A stretch of 64,000 nucleotides of DNA from Dromaius novaehollandiae (lineage: Eukaryota > Chordata > Aves > Casuariiformes > Dromaiidae), in contig NC_088132.1 in the NCBI RefSeq assembly GCF_036370855.1, positions 59,806,841 to 59,870,840 on the forward strand. Reading direction: 5' to 3'. Numbering within the stretch: the first letter of the stretch is position 1; each line of letters opens with the position of its first letter. A program made the position numbers and the translations under genes. The notes under the pieces are model-generated. The model saw nothing but the letters and a program-made list of their open reading frames with translations, searched no databases and was not told the DNA's origin. Of this stretch, positions 35,401-47,603 are shown piece by piece.

Positions 35401-37025
35401 AACAATAACAACAAAATGCTATTTTAAGATAATGCTGATATTTTATTTTGCTTTTCTCTGGGAGAAGGTTTATAACAGACCACTGCTATGTAAATATAAG
35501 ACCACATCAGCTACATTCAAAGCTTTCATGTAAGCTGTGTTTGCATTCCAAGTTAAGTGTTATGACAATATTCTTTGATGCAGCATTTTTCTTTCTCCTT
35601 TGCTTTTCCCCAACTTCATATTCAACAGCAATTTTAATACTGTTGCTTGGTATCATAGAGCATTTCTAAGCAACTCAATCAGTTGCACAGTGGCTTGTAC
35701 CAAACACAACCTTTCTTGCTGAGATGGCTGTTTAGCAGTGAAGCTACTAGAGTAAGATACCATCAAAAGTACTGGTTGTGCTATTAGAGATGTCTTCCAA
35801 AGCTCTGCAGATGACGGTCTAGATGCTTAAGAATTGTAAGTGAATGAACCATAAAGAAAAATAAGATACATACAAAGCAAAGTGTCTGACTGAGATTTAA
35901 AGCCATACATCTCATCAGAGATCATAAAAACTTAGGTAGCTTAATCCAATGCACCTTCTAGCTTCACTTGTATACAGCAGCAGACCTAAGTGGGAACTTA
36001 AGTTTTATTTTCCTACTAAAATTAGGCTTATTCAGAGTAGAAGAGAAAACTCTGACTAAAATATGAAAGAGCATGATCCAGATATGCTGCACAGTGTCTT
36101 AAAAGAGCTTTTGTTGGAATGCTTCATTGGGTAGTGGAGAAGGGATTAGGCCATAAGAGGAAAATGCACATGCTGGGACCCCAGTAGCCACAATGAAAAC
36201 AATCACTCTTTGTGAGCATGACTATTCAGATAAAGACAGATTTTCTATTAAAACACAACTTCACCAAAGATATTTTAAAATCATTCTTACCCTAAATTCT
36301 GCTAGAAAGAGATGGAAAAAAATCTCATTAGAAATTGTGAAAAGTTTCCTAGTCTTGCCTTTTTAGCATAAAAGGTTTGGATATTCGTCAATAGGGTTTG
36401 TTGAGTTTTGGTATTTTTTCTTAAAAAGATAACTCTTGGATGCTGAGTCAATGACTGAATACTTTTGGAAACTTCGCTCTAACAACATAGCTAAAAAAAA
36501 ATTTTTTTTCTCCAGAAGATGAATAATGGTAGCAATGAATCCATGAAACCGTCAATGCCAGGCAGTTAGCAGGCAAAGACACTCTAAAGTCACTTCCAAT
36601 CTGTTTGTACCAATTGCCTCCTATTAAACCTAGAAAGTTAAGCCTGGTGCTGGTCTTTTTTCATATGCCTTCTCAGGATATTAGTCTTCTCAGCTGGTGT
36701 TCCTAGGTTACCCCATACTCTTCTGAAAATCCCAGTTATCTTCAAAAGGAAGCTGAAGTTCCCAGCTTGTATCAGGTATGTAAGTCTATTCACCATTTTT
36801 TGATAGCTGCAGCAGTCGAATAAAGCTGCCTACTTATCTTGCTTAGACTGAAAGATTCTCTCTCCTGGTTTCATGTAAAAGAACGATTTTTTTTTAGTAA
36901 GCATAATGTGCATATAATAACCTGTATTTTAGCAACTACTTTCAAGAAAGAAGATGCATGGAGTAATGATACAGCAAGTTGTAGCTTCATGGTTTATATA
37001 ATACAAAATAGATGTATAATACTAC
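32411..37025. other. Non-coding AT-rich sequence, nothing recognised
   Basis: Only short frames. An A9T8 block occurs at 36493-36509. A donor-like 'ctgtcag|gtaagt' at 32938 has no coding sequence upstream. I see nothing else. Confidence 0.5.
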
Positions 37026-37070
37026 ATATATATAAAAAATATATATATATATATAAAAATACAAAAAAAT
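37026..37070. repeat. (AT)n and A-rich microsatellite
   Basis: Interrupted (AT)n with a pure alternating TA core at about 37040-37056, followed by A-rich sequence. The Lys/Tyr/Ile-rich end of the frame across this interval is a repeat artefact. Confidence 0.92.
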
Positions 37071-39040
37071 GTAGAAAAAACTTCAAATGTTGATTGCTGG
37101 CCTAAGACCAGCAGACCACACAGCAGGGCTGCAAGGTTAGGTAGTCTGACAGACTGACAGGCTTTTCCCCTTTTCTCCTTTCTCATTTTCTATTTAAAAG
37201 TTGCATGGGAATTTTTTAATAAATGCCTAAGTTCATTGGCACAAGTTCCCTTGCCCAGTCAAACACTCAAGTGAAATGGTATATTATTAAACATCCAGCT
37301 CATTTAGCTGCTATTTTGAGGACCTGAGCAGCACAGGGGATAAGTAGTCAGAACACGCAGTTTTCTACATTTAGGTTATTGGTTACCATCCAGCTCAGGT
37401 TGACAGAGACTGACATTTTTTTTCTGGTGTCTTGTGACAGCTTATGTGAATGCAGCAGCTGGTCTTAAGTGGGTATCAGTATCAAAACAGTCAATCAATA
37501 TTGGCAATAAGTGGTAGCTTTACTGTAAATCCTCCAAGTAGATAGACTAAGACTCAGGGAATACATTGACTACTTAGCTCTTATCTTTTAAATACACAGT
37601 GCAGCTCAAACTACAGGCCACAAAAGCAACATGAGTTTTGCTGTTGGTATCACTAGCTACATCTCAGAAACTTGCTATTTTTGACTTAGCTGATGATACT
37701 GTTCCAGGTCTGGTGACCTTCATAACAGCAGAGAATAGCAGACGGTGAGAGCAGACCAGCGTGCGTGGCTCTGCTGCTGCATCAAAGGCTGCCTTCATCA
37801 AAAGAGACGCAGAGCCATTTGCAAGGAAGAAAAGAAAAAAAAATCACGTTCCTGGGAAGCCAAAATGCAGGTAGTAGTGACATTTAAGGAAAGACACATA
37901 TGAACTATGTATTTTTAATCCCATTAGTCATTTATAGGCAGGTCAGTCTAAACAACTAAACCTTGAGCCTGTTTGATAATACTTACATGATTAGAGTTGT
38001 GACAACTGTAATGCAAGGCACGAGATTGAGGAATAAGACTATATTTGGAGACTGGGACTGGCAATGGTACATGACCCTTGAACAATCTATTAAATGACAA
38101 TCAGGTAAAAAAGTTGGTCAGTGTCTAGAGAAAGGAAACCCCAGAAGTTTGTGACTGCAAGAATGAATAGGGAAGACCTCAGGCAAAGACAGAGGAGTAC
38201 AATTACTCCAGAGTTAACAGACATTGCTTGAAACTGTATGATACTATATGTGCTGGCTAACATTACATTAATTCTTCTAGTTTGTGAGAAATTTAGGATT
38301 CACTAGTAAAATACAAATGGCAATAACACTGTAAATATTAAAGTGAAAAGCTGTAAATCAGAGGGGCTGTTCGGTGCTTACAGTGAAAGAAATGTCCTCA
38401 TTTTCTGACGTGTATGTCATTTGCACCTCTCTGGCTTCAGTGCTCAATGGGATTGAAGAAACTCATATCTGTGTAATGGATTGTAGGATTTTTAAAAGGT
38501 TCCTTGAAGTAATTAAATGAATGAGTGATGCTATTCAACAGTATGCCTTTACCCTATAGCACCCTTTGGAAAAAGTATTTTTCTGAAAAACCTATAAATT
38601 CTGTAACAGCAAGGTATAACACGAGGTGGGCAACATACATGTCAAGATAGTTGAACGTATTTTTAACCAGAGAACGGAATTATCTGCAGTTTACTATAAT
38701 ATCAAAGTCTTGTACAGATTGTGCTCATTGGTGTTTGAATTTAGAGGTGAAGTGAGCGTGGAGGAGGAGAAGGGAAATTCCAGCATCTGTTACAAAGCAT
38801 ACAGGCAAGCTATTTTCAGGAACAGCCTCATACATCTTTGACACATGGCAAAAAACTAACAAGTTATTTAATTTTTGCACTTTCTAAATCATGTGGCTAA
38901 AGTTTCTGCTTTTGCTGTCTCCTGTGGTTTGTTCAGAGGGAACAGTTCTCTTCCAGACAACTTTAGCAAGGAAAATGCTCTTGTGTTTTCATGGGAAAGT
39001 GCAATATTAATTCTGGCTTATTAAACTGTTCCAGAGAAGG
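37071..39040. other. Non-coding AT-rich sequence, nothing recognised
   Basis: Short frames only. The stretch 38370-38560 is repeat-free and looks conserved, but this cannot be tested here. Confidence 0.45.
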
Positions 39041-39300
39041 ATTTCATAGCATCACATAGATGTGAAATGTCAAAGATCTACATATTCTATCCCATCTTTC
39101 TGCAAATTCCTAACTATTCCCCGTGCTATGCTGAGAGTGTTGTAACCCATTCTTATTTGACTCAAGGGACAGGGCTTGCCAGAATAGCTACCGAATACTT
39201 TTTTCCAGTGTTCAGTCTCCATTTTCTTATGATTTACTATGTTGCTGAATACAGCTGACCCTCTGAGGTGAAGCCGCCTGCATAGCTTACCTTCCTTCCA
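39041..39300 (-). mobile_element. CR1 LINE 3' fragment (antisense)
   Basis: The plus strand gives, in order, 'tttcatagcatcacatagat', 'gaaatgtcaaagatc', 'ctatcccatctttctgcaaa', 'ccccgtgctatg', 'gagtgttgtaacccattctt', 'tttgactcaagggacagggc' and 'tccagtgttcagtctccatt'. This is the same order as the antisense 3' region of old CR1 elements ('aaccca.tctt...tgactcaag.ga.ggggct...'). The CR1 is therefore on the minus strand. The 157-codon minus-strand frame at 39070-39543 overlaps it and is at least partly a by-product. No reverse transcriptase part remains. Confidence 0.7.
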
Positions 39301-40693
39301 TGTCTTTAGCACATGCTCAGTGTAAAACCCTTTCCCACCTTTAAAAAAACAGTATGTTTGAGCTGATGAAAAAATAGCTAATTCACCTGGAAAAGAGGAT
39401 GAGGACAAAGCATTTTGTTTATTGAGTGAAACTATAGGGAGAAACATGTGTGATTTATGTGGGGAAGCATAGCAGAGCCTGTGTGGCTTTGCAGGGCAGA
39501 CCAGCCAGAGCTGAAGCAAAAGCACCCGCCAACCTCCTCCCACTGGATAGATCTACCCCGAACAAAACACTGATCTCCTGCTTCCTGTTGACTTTTAAAA
39601 GTTCAAGGAAACCACAAAAATGTTAACATGCTCAATTTCAAAGTCATCGTTTTGCCCAAGAGAAACCATTCTTTTAAATGCTAATTTCACCGGGAAAAAT
39701 ATAAATATATTTTGGGTCAAGCCAGATGTAATTTGTTTTCTAGTTTGACCAATGAACCAAAAAGCAATGGTTCACCCAGTGCTCCTATTCACACTGTGAC
39801 GTATTTAGGGAGCTGCTACTTCCCCAGCATAACTTTCCAATCAGTTTCCTATGATCAGCATTTTATTTGGTCCTTCATTGCCTGTGGCTGAAGAAAGATG
39901 AGAGAGAGAAACTCTGCAGCTCTGATCCAAGATTTCTACTATTGTAACAAATATCAAACCAACAAGGTTCTCGGAAATTTCAAATTTGAAAAACTTTCAA
40001 TTTTTTAAAAATTTCAGTCCAAATTGTTGCAGTCTGAAAAGGTATAATTAATGTGTCAATGAACTGGAACAGTTTCTCTGACAGCCTCATTCGACATTGA
40101 CTGAATAATGCACATCTTGGGGTACATTAAATTTATTTTACTAATTAGTAAAATTGATAGCTAAATTGATGCAATTTGGAATGTATAAACGTATCCTTCT
40201 CATATCTCAGAAAATAAAGTATTTGGAATCTCAGATAGCTTGAGCAAAGTTTTGTTATAGATTCTTCATTTTTTCTGAAGATTTGATACTCTCATGGACT
40301 GACAATCAATCAGGAGGAACAGGCATATTTAGCCTGTTTCGTCTTAGATTTATACTAGCATTCTTGCAAAGTGCAAAGGTGGCAGATCCATGACTTGGTT
40401 CTACATCATTCTAAATAAAGAGAGTAAAGTGAATTCATCCCCATTGGAGGACAACCACCTCTTCTCTCCAGTCAGATCCTCCTAGATGTTAACAATGCCC
40501 AGGAACACTTAATGCTTTAAGAACTAATTAAAATTAAAACTAAAGAACTGTAATATAAATAATATTCATAATTTTGTATTTTCAAAAGTAGTTTTGAAGT
40601 ACAACAGTTAGCTTGTGTATCTATCTGTGGGAACAAAGAGATATCCACCCAAATTTAATTTCCTGCTACCAGTTTTGTACTCCCTACTTGCAG
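39301..40693. other. Non-coding AT-rich sequence, nothing recognised
   Basis: Short frames only. Around 39970-40020 there is a self-complementary patch of 'gaaatttcaaatttgaaa' character, possibly another foldback scrap. No gene signal. Confidence 0.45.
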
Positions 40694-40792
40694 CTAGGCA
40701 GGACAGAAAGGGATGGGATGCCATAAATGGGGATACAGAGAGAAAGAGGGCTCTGCCCTTCTGGCAACAGAGCTGCACCTTTGGAGTGCAAG
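40694..40792 (+). other. Candidate exon 1 of a phase-compatible chain
   Basis: Acceptor 'actccctacttgcag' ends at 40693 and donor 'gtgcaag|gtgaga' follows 40792. The 99 bases are open in the frame that leaves two bases at the left and one at the right. The peptide begins RQDRKGWDAINGD and ends CTFGVQ. It joins in frame to the interval at 44160-44230 through a split Asp codon. No family is recognised. A chance combination is possible. Confidence 0.2.
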
Positions 40793-43700
40793 GTGAGAGG
40801 GGTAGAATCACTGAAGTCCTTGTGCTACTTTACAGCCATGATCTGATTGCCAGGATGCTGAGAAACAAGGGAATTATTCTAGCAAAAAATGGTGAATTCT
40901 GCAGCAATTATCATTTACTCTGGAGACTGCTATGAGATCATCAAAAACACTGAGTGTTGTGTCTGGAGAGCTGGGCTGTAGGGGACAAAAAATATCTGAT
41001 TTTATTGGAAAACCTAATACAAGATTAGTATGTGGGAGGGGAAGAGAGGAAGAAGATGAAGAATCTAAAGATGTTACTTTGTCATTGCGAGCTCTTGCGC
41101 GCGCGCGCTCTCTCTCTCTCTCCCCCCCTCTTTTATTAATGCCTAAGATGGTTCTTGTCTCAGTTCTTCCTTGAGCACACAGCATGCCCTCTCTAGACAT
41201 CTGACCCAGGAAGGGACGAGAAAAGTGAGAGGATGCCGATTTTCACATGCCGTGTTGCTTTCTTTTCCCAAGAAATCCCACATCAATGGAAGGAGAGATC
41301 CTTCACCTCCACTTTCTTCTGACTAATGCAGGAGTACAACCATGCTGCTTCAGTCTCTGGGAGGTTACCCAGCAGCCACAGTCCTGATGTAGGGGCTCCT
41401 CTCTTTTCAGGACCTTCGTTTCTAGCCAGAGCACGAGGACAGTGGTGTTACAGGACCCTGCGCACCGGGAGGCCTTCGGTCCTCACTCGCCCGTGTGGCC
41501 ACAGGCCGTTGCCTGAGCAAAAGCCTGAGGCACTGTCAGAAGTTCAGTTTGTGTCTAATAAAATATTAGTCGGTAAAGCTAGGGTGACAGACAGCTATCA
41601 AGCCACACAGCATCAGTGGTACGCCAGCTGGTTACAGGTTATATGGGTTATAGTGAAAGCCTGACATGTGATGGCCTCCCTCCTCTCTGGGGCGATGAGT
41701 TACGTGTAATAAACAGAGCAAGTTCTCAGCAGCAAGTCCCTGGCTCTCCAACTCAAATCCTTCTGCCTTCATTCCTCTCTCTTTCTCTTGCTCTTCATAC
41801 ACTGTAAACAGTGCTGAATGCTGAGGCATCGTGTTTGGTTATATTTCAAGCAGTTACGTTGAGGTATTGAATTTGGGTTAAGACAAAAGAAAATCTGATC
41901 CAGAAAACTATGACTCTGAAACATAGTGAAGAAAGGCAACATTTTTGTAGCAGTAATGGGCTGACAGACAAATCAGTGGTCATTTAAAAAAAATCAACTA
42001 GATTTCATGAAAAAAGTGTACTACCATAGAAGGGTAGAGAGAAAAATTTAGAGTCTTGTCTTTGCATAGTAAGATACTGTGAGCTTAGGATGCATCAGCT
42101 GATAAACAGAGCAAATGTTGGACTGCTGCATTGTAGGTGCCTGGGCTAGGAAGAGTAATAGGGTTTACAAGGAGTTGTCAGCATTTGTAACAGAGGCAAC
42201 CCTGAGCCAGAGCAAGCCTGCTGAGACAGCTCCAGAAGAAAGCGAGGTAGAAAAGACAGCAGAAGCATCAAATTAAGATCGAGTAGTGTGAGGCAGCCTG
42301 CCAGCTTCTTACGCACTGAGCACCAGATCCTCAGCTGGTGTGAGGTGGCACGGCTCTGTGGCTGCAGAGGAGTCAGCCGGGCAGGCTCGCACTGACAGCA
42401 CTTCTTGCCCCTCCTGTTTAATTTGAATTTTGGTATCGAGTTGTTTGTATGTGAAAGGAGTCAGGGCCTTGAATTTCCAATATATACTGACATATTTACT
42501 TCTGCAAACTGTGCACCAGAGGCAACCAGCAGTGTTATAAGTGGTTAAGCAGAGGGAGAGGAAAAGGCAGCCGCAGGCACTCTGTCCATGTTAGCTAATT
42601 CAAAATGAGGAGATGCAGGGTTGTAAATGTTCCCGTTCTGTCAACACCTAAGGAACTTCAGATATAATTGGTCTCATTATAGATCAGAGCAGTATTGGCT
42701 TGAACAGCTTGTCCTTTTGGTCTGTTTTAGGAGAATCAACATATATAACTGCTTCCTCCCACATCACACCCGTCATCACTCTTGCTGCATTAAAAACGGC
42801 TCCCCATTTAGCTGCGTTATTCAGAGGGAGAATTTGCAGCCTCGTCTTGGATGAGGATTTAGCTGAGGCACCAGAATAGCAAACTCTAGTAACCAAATTG
42901 CTTTGAAAACCCTGCTGCAAGAACCTATTGTCGCCAGGGCACGGGATATGCTGCACCTATGGAATAGATGATGAAAAGAACACACGTATTGCAAAAGGAG
43001 CTAAAATGCCCCTTTTCCCTCCCCCAGCTTCCCATTGGATAGTCACTAATAGGGACCAAAACCAGCTCGCTCTTCTTCTATAGTTAACTTGATGGCTAGG
43101 AGCAGGGCAGCCCCAGCATGGCAGAGGCTGAGAGGCTGTCCTTTCACAGTGGGCCTGACCCCATGCAAGAATTACCAGAGGAAATTTTGGGCATTCGGAG
43201 TAGTGCAACGCAGGGATGCCTAAGCCAGCTTTGTGCATAGATGTTTTCCTGAGCGGTGGGAGTAGCACTGCTCAACCAGCCTGCGGCTCCAGCTGGGCTG
43301 ATGTATCCTTTTTGACAAGGCAGGGCCTTGTGTCCACACAGCTGGACTGGCTCGGGTCTGGTTCAGGCTCTGGTGCCTCGCCTCAGCATTGCACTGTGCT
43401 GCGGAGAAATGCTTGCTTGGCAATGCGAGGCAGTGGATGAGCAAAACAGTCCTGCCTGGTTTTCCACACCATGATAGTCACTGCATCCATGATTTTTCCA
43501 GTGTGCCTTTAGAAGTGCTTTTTCTCCAGTCAGCATAACAATTTGCTGCACTTGGAGCAAAAATGCAGGAGGTATTCTTGAAATAAAATCTGCCAGCTCT
43601 AAGGTAGTTACACAGAAATCCTTTCTTTTCAGTCGTTTCTCCCCGTTTAATATGTCACTCCATCATATGCTGGAGCAAATGGACAGCAGGTTTTGCCTTT

Positions 43701-44159
43701 TCCTTGAGTGTGGGTCACATCTCCAGAATAAATCTTTCTCAGCACTTGTAAGTGGCTTCGGTATTTTCCGTGAGCACCTGTCTGGCGATGGCAGGCACGA
43801 GACTCAGTCCCAGAGTGTGTCTCCAAGGGGGCAGAGACTCTCGTGGGGAAATAATTCATCTCTTCCCTCGCACGAGTCTGCCTGGGCAGAGGCCCGCAGA
43901 GCGCAGCATGGGCACCCTCATTACCGCGGGAAAGAGGAAAGTGCAGGTACTGAAGACCATCTGGGTCCTGAGGTCACTGGTTCAGAAACGACGGACTTCC
44001 CTCACTCAGTAATGTACAGACCGATCCTTTCTTTCGTCCTGGTGAGGAGTGCATGACTGCACCATATCCACGTCCCCATCTCGCTCACACAGCTTGTCTC
44101 ATCCTGCATGTGAAGTGGCATTTCTAGGCAAAAACATTGTTTTTTCTTGTCTCCTCCAG
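40793..44159. other. Non-coding sequence with one compound microsatellite
   Basis: Apart from the GC/CT tract at 41096-41134, this holds short frames to 134 codons without motifs. A splice-bounded interval at 43633-43747 has a strong acceptor but does not fit the phase of the downstream candidate exon. Confidence 0.45.
41096..41134. repeat. (GC)n-(CT)n compound microsatellite
   Basis: Alternating GC from 41096 to 41108 passes directly into (CT)n at 41108-41121 and a C-rich run, pure pyrimidine to 41134. The GC part is Z-prone and unusual as a microsatellite core. The Arg/Ala and Ser/Leu-rich frames over it are artefacts. Confidence 0.95.
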
Positions 44160-44230
44160 ATCTGGGTCCATTGAGCTCTGACATACCCCAAGAAATGAAA
44201 GCTGGACTTAAAAAGGCTGAAATGAATCAG
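44160..44230 (+). other. Candidate exon 2 of a phase-compatible chain
   Basis: A very strong acceptor ('ttttttcttgtctcctccag') ends at 44159 and a consensus donor ('atcag|gtaagtg') follows. Of the three frames only one is open, giving 23 codons (LGPLSSDIPQEM... ending KKAEMNQ) after two leading bases. It ends in phase 0, matching the next candidate at 46238. No homologue is recognised. Confidence 0.25.
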
Positions 44231-46237
44231 GTAAGTGATAACGCATTTCCGACACACAATTTCATTGCAGCTCCAGCGAAGGGTACAGTCGCTGCAGCCA
44301 GCCCCTGAGCTGGCAGCCTGTCAGCATCGGCTGCTTCCTCGCTGAAGGCACACGAGTGAGATCATGCAATGCCTGATGTCAGTAAGTCTCTAACAATTTT
44401 GGAGGCTCTTATATCCTTTTAGTCCTATGAATCAGTATTGAAGAAAATGAGCTGTTTTCTGTCCTTTAGAGTTTCAGGCACGTGAACGGGCGCTCTGGTA
44501 TCCGGGGCACGGTCAGAAGTTAATTCTGAAATGGGCTTCGGTGACGTTCCTCCTGCAGTGGGTCACATCTCTGCAAACAAGCTTTCTCTCGTGGTCATTT
44601 TCTCCCATTGCGGAGTTTTATATATCTTCTCTCGATGTCTTCGGACCTGGTGTCTGAGGGTGGGAGCATACCAGAGTGCTTTATCTGTGACCTACTGTCA
44701 CAACTCCTGTATAATCACCTTCCCGTGACTTCTCTGGAACCGTCCACAACAATATCATTCACATGAACGAAGGCTACGCTAGCGGCACTGCCGTCATAAA
44801 TTGCTAACCTGGAATAGTATTGTCAATAGCATATCTCTGTCCCTGGTACATAGTGATTTAACAATTTTGAATACGATTTTATGGTCTATATAAACAGTCT
44901 TCCTCCTCCCTTTTCCTGAAGCTGTATCTTACAAGTAGGTGAAAGCTCATGAAACGGTTACCCTGCACTTTCCACCCGACCATGCTGCCTGTCAGCAAAT
45001 GGTTAGGCTGGAAGAGCGAGGGGGCCGCAGAGCTCCTGGCTGGCGGTATGCGCACTGCCGACAGCAGCAGCATGTTGCATGCCTTCTTCTGCGCTGCGGT
45101 ATGCCACAAGCTGCACCATGTCAACGCTAGCTTAGGGCATGCCACCGCCGTAAAGCAGGTGTGCGAGATGCCTTTCACTCCGACAGCATGCACACCACAT
45201 GCCATAGCCCTCGCTCTCCCTTCGTGCTAGCGATTCCTAGTCTGTTGTAGCCTCCTGCACATGGAGCTCAAAAGCATTGTTAGCAGCATAAAGGCATATG
45301 TAGATTTAACAAGATTTTTTAATGAGGCACTGCTCTGTACAAGCTGTTTACTCTTATATTTTCCAGTCTATATTCAACCTAATGCATGTTTAAATTCTGA
45401 ATTTTAAAATGGAGTTAAAATGTTATAGCAATAATTTTAAAATGTAGTGCAAGAAATTATGGCATTGTTTGTTCTTCTTGTTTCTGCTCATGAGATCAAA
45501 CTAAAATTTAAGTTGTAGGGAAAAAAATGGAAGATATAAATACTCCAGTGCACGTTATCCACAAGCCAGAGGGGACTACAAACAAAGCCCAAAGGAATTG
45601 CCAGGGAGTATAATCATCAAAATTATGTGAACGGGGAAAAACAAAACCATCAAACAGAAACTGTGACTTGGAACTAGCTCAAATATGGAACCAGTAATGC
45701 AGGGGTCTCACCATGGGTCAGTGAGGAGGGAAAAGGGAGAAATTAAAAGGTGGCATGTAAGTCATACAAAACAGTCTTTTCAGTACTGTTTTCCCACTTA
45801 TTCCTTGAAATATCCATTAAATAAAGTTTTACACTACAGATAATTCAGGGCACTTCATTTTTAAAAGAAGGCACTTAGTAGACCCCTTCTTTTCTGAAAT
45901 GTAATTGTACATTTTCCATTTAAAAAGGTACTTCCCCAAGAAGGGTCTTGTCAAACTTTAGAGTCAAGGGGACAATTCACAGTGAATAGCTTATTCAGCC
46001 CATTTTGTCTGATTTTCTGCTCACACATTGTCCAGGAGTCAACTGTGATTTCTTTGAATGTATTGGAGTTTACTCCCAAAAGGTTTCAAGAATATTATTT
46101 GTAGACTGGATTCACAAATGAATATGATACTTGCTATTTGATCTCTGTTGGTCAGTTATTATTAGAGGCAGGCAAACTATTCATAGAGGAACTAGACACA
46201 ACTTATTTAAAAAATGTAGTCTAATTTCTGTTTGCAG
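44231..46237. other. Non-coding interval (possible intron)
   Basis: Short frames only. A diverged foldback-like stretch may lie at 46010-46080 ('ttctgctcacac ... attggagtttactcc'), but it is too weak to call. The 45000-45200 part is CpG-rich relative to its surroundings. Confidence 0.4.
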
Positions 46238-46339
46238 ATTATCCCCAATGAAGTCATGTTTTCATGGGGTTATTTATGTTCTGCGTTCTATGAGTGGCGT
46301 GTGCGAACAAACATAACCAGTAAGAGTCTCTTAAGAAAG
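46238..46339 (+). other. Candidate exon 3 of a phase-compatible chain
   Basis: The acceptor 'tctaatttctgtttgcag', with a branch-point-like 'tctaat', and the consensus donor 'aagaaag|gtaagtatg' bound 102 bases. These are open for exactly 34 codons in phase 0/0 (starting IIPNEVMFSWGYLCSAFYEW, ending SLLRK). The reading frame continues from the candidate at 44160-44230. No domain is recognised. The paired splice signals are among the best in the window. Confidence 0.3.
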
Positions 46340-47124
46340 GTAAGTATGAATATTCCGTATTCATTACTTCTCATCTCAGTTGCAAGGCACTGTGTCAGCT
46401 TCCTGATCAGATGATGAGCATCTTACGTAAGTCTATTTTACATTCATGAATTATCAGCTAATATTCATAAATGTGCAATCAATTTACAATTCAAACAACA
46501 GACAGAAGGGCACTTTTGGTGCAAATGCTCCTGCAAACATTTATTGAATGCTGTTCATCAACTTCTGAATATCCCCACTAATATGATTCATTTATTTATA
46601 TTTTTTAAGCATTCTGGTGAAAGGCAGGGTGAATACCAACTCGGTGAATCACAAGGTTTCTTAGCAAAAAAGTCTCTGCTATTCGGTGGGGCATGCCCTT
46701 AAGATGTGATATATAAACGTGATTGGTCAGCTAAGTAATGTGATATTGCTCCTGTTTCCTGGCCAGTCAACTGTATCATTACTGCTCTTGGAAAGGTGCA
46801 AAGGATAGATCTACCTACAGATACTGCGGTCTTTCCCAGCTCTGCTCCAGTGCTCCTCTGTGGCCTTGTGAAAACGTCTCATATGGTCCTTAATTTCCGT
46901 TCATAAAATGGAGACAGGATGTTGTGTCTGTGTGAGGATAAAGTTCCCAGAAACGAGGAGCACTTTCAGTGCTGTTATGAGGAAGACCAGAAAGATATCT
47001 AGAAATATATGTATTTTGTTCAAGGCAACTGGGGCAAAAACTTGGAGAAGATACTATCATTGTCAGAGTGGAATTAAGAGCAAATAAATTACATCGAGAA
47101 GCTGTAACACTATTTCCATTGCAG
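46340..47124. other. Non-coding interval (possible intron)
   Basis: AT-rich with no repeat or frame of note. It would be a 785-bp intron if the flanking candidates are real. Confidence 0.4.
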
Positions 47125-47603
47125 TTTCTTACACCTTGTGTGAAGGCTTAAACTGTGCATCAACAGGATCGTTCTTGACCATGTGCAGAGCTGAAAGTTC
47201 ATGTTCTCGTGTCTCAGTGGCCCAGAAGTGCCGCATGCAGAGGGATGGCCCGTCAGAGGGAGCTGCAGTCATGTTCTTGCCTGGCTCACCGAATCGGCTC
47301 TGTGGGGGTCACAGGAGCTCACTGGCTGCTACAGGAGAGGAAAAAGAGGAAAAGAGATGGGAAGAAGATCAATGTCAGTTCCAGCTGGTTGTTTTCTGGT
47401 GAGTTTGTGCCCCTTGCGATTTTGGAGAAAGCTTTTCTTCTTCCTCATTCTCAGCTTTTCCAGTTTTCGTGTTAGCCCAGACTGTCTCAGAGGTAAGTAT
47501 TTTCTCCAAAGTACCTTTTATTATGCTTCACAGAAAAGACTAAGCACATTTAGAAAAAAGTCTCTGGAGCTACCAGAGCAGTGTTAAAGCTGACAGGAAT
47601 AAA
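47125..47603 (+). other. Candidate last exon with stop, donor and poly(A) signal
   Basis: The acceptor 'ctatttccattgcag' ends at 47124. Continuing the phase-0 frame from the candidate at 46238 gives eight codons and a TAA. A poly(A) signal AATAAA lies at 47598-47603. A strong internal donor ('cagag|gtaagtat') after 47492 offers an alternative 368-base exon. A different frame is open to 47402 and another to 47587, neither with a domain. The interval could be a terminal coding/3'UTR exon or an lncRNA exon. Confidence 0.22.

Noticed and set aside
43633..43747. Plus-strand interval with strong acceptor 'ctttcttttcag' and donor 'ctt|gtaagt'
   Set aside because: Its open frames end in phase 0 or 2, while the downstream candidate at 44160 needs phase 1. 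The donor also lacks G at the last exon base. It was left out of the chain.
46010..46080. Fourth foldback repeat
   Set aside because: Only the right part ('attggagtttactcc') is reminiscent of the consensus; the inverted arms do not pair convincingly.
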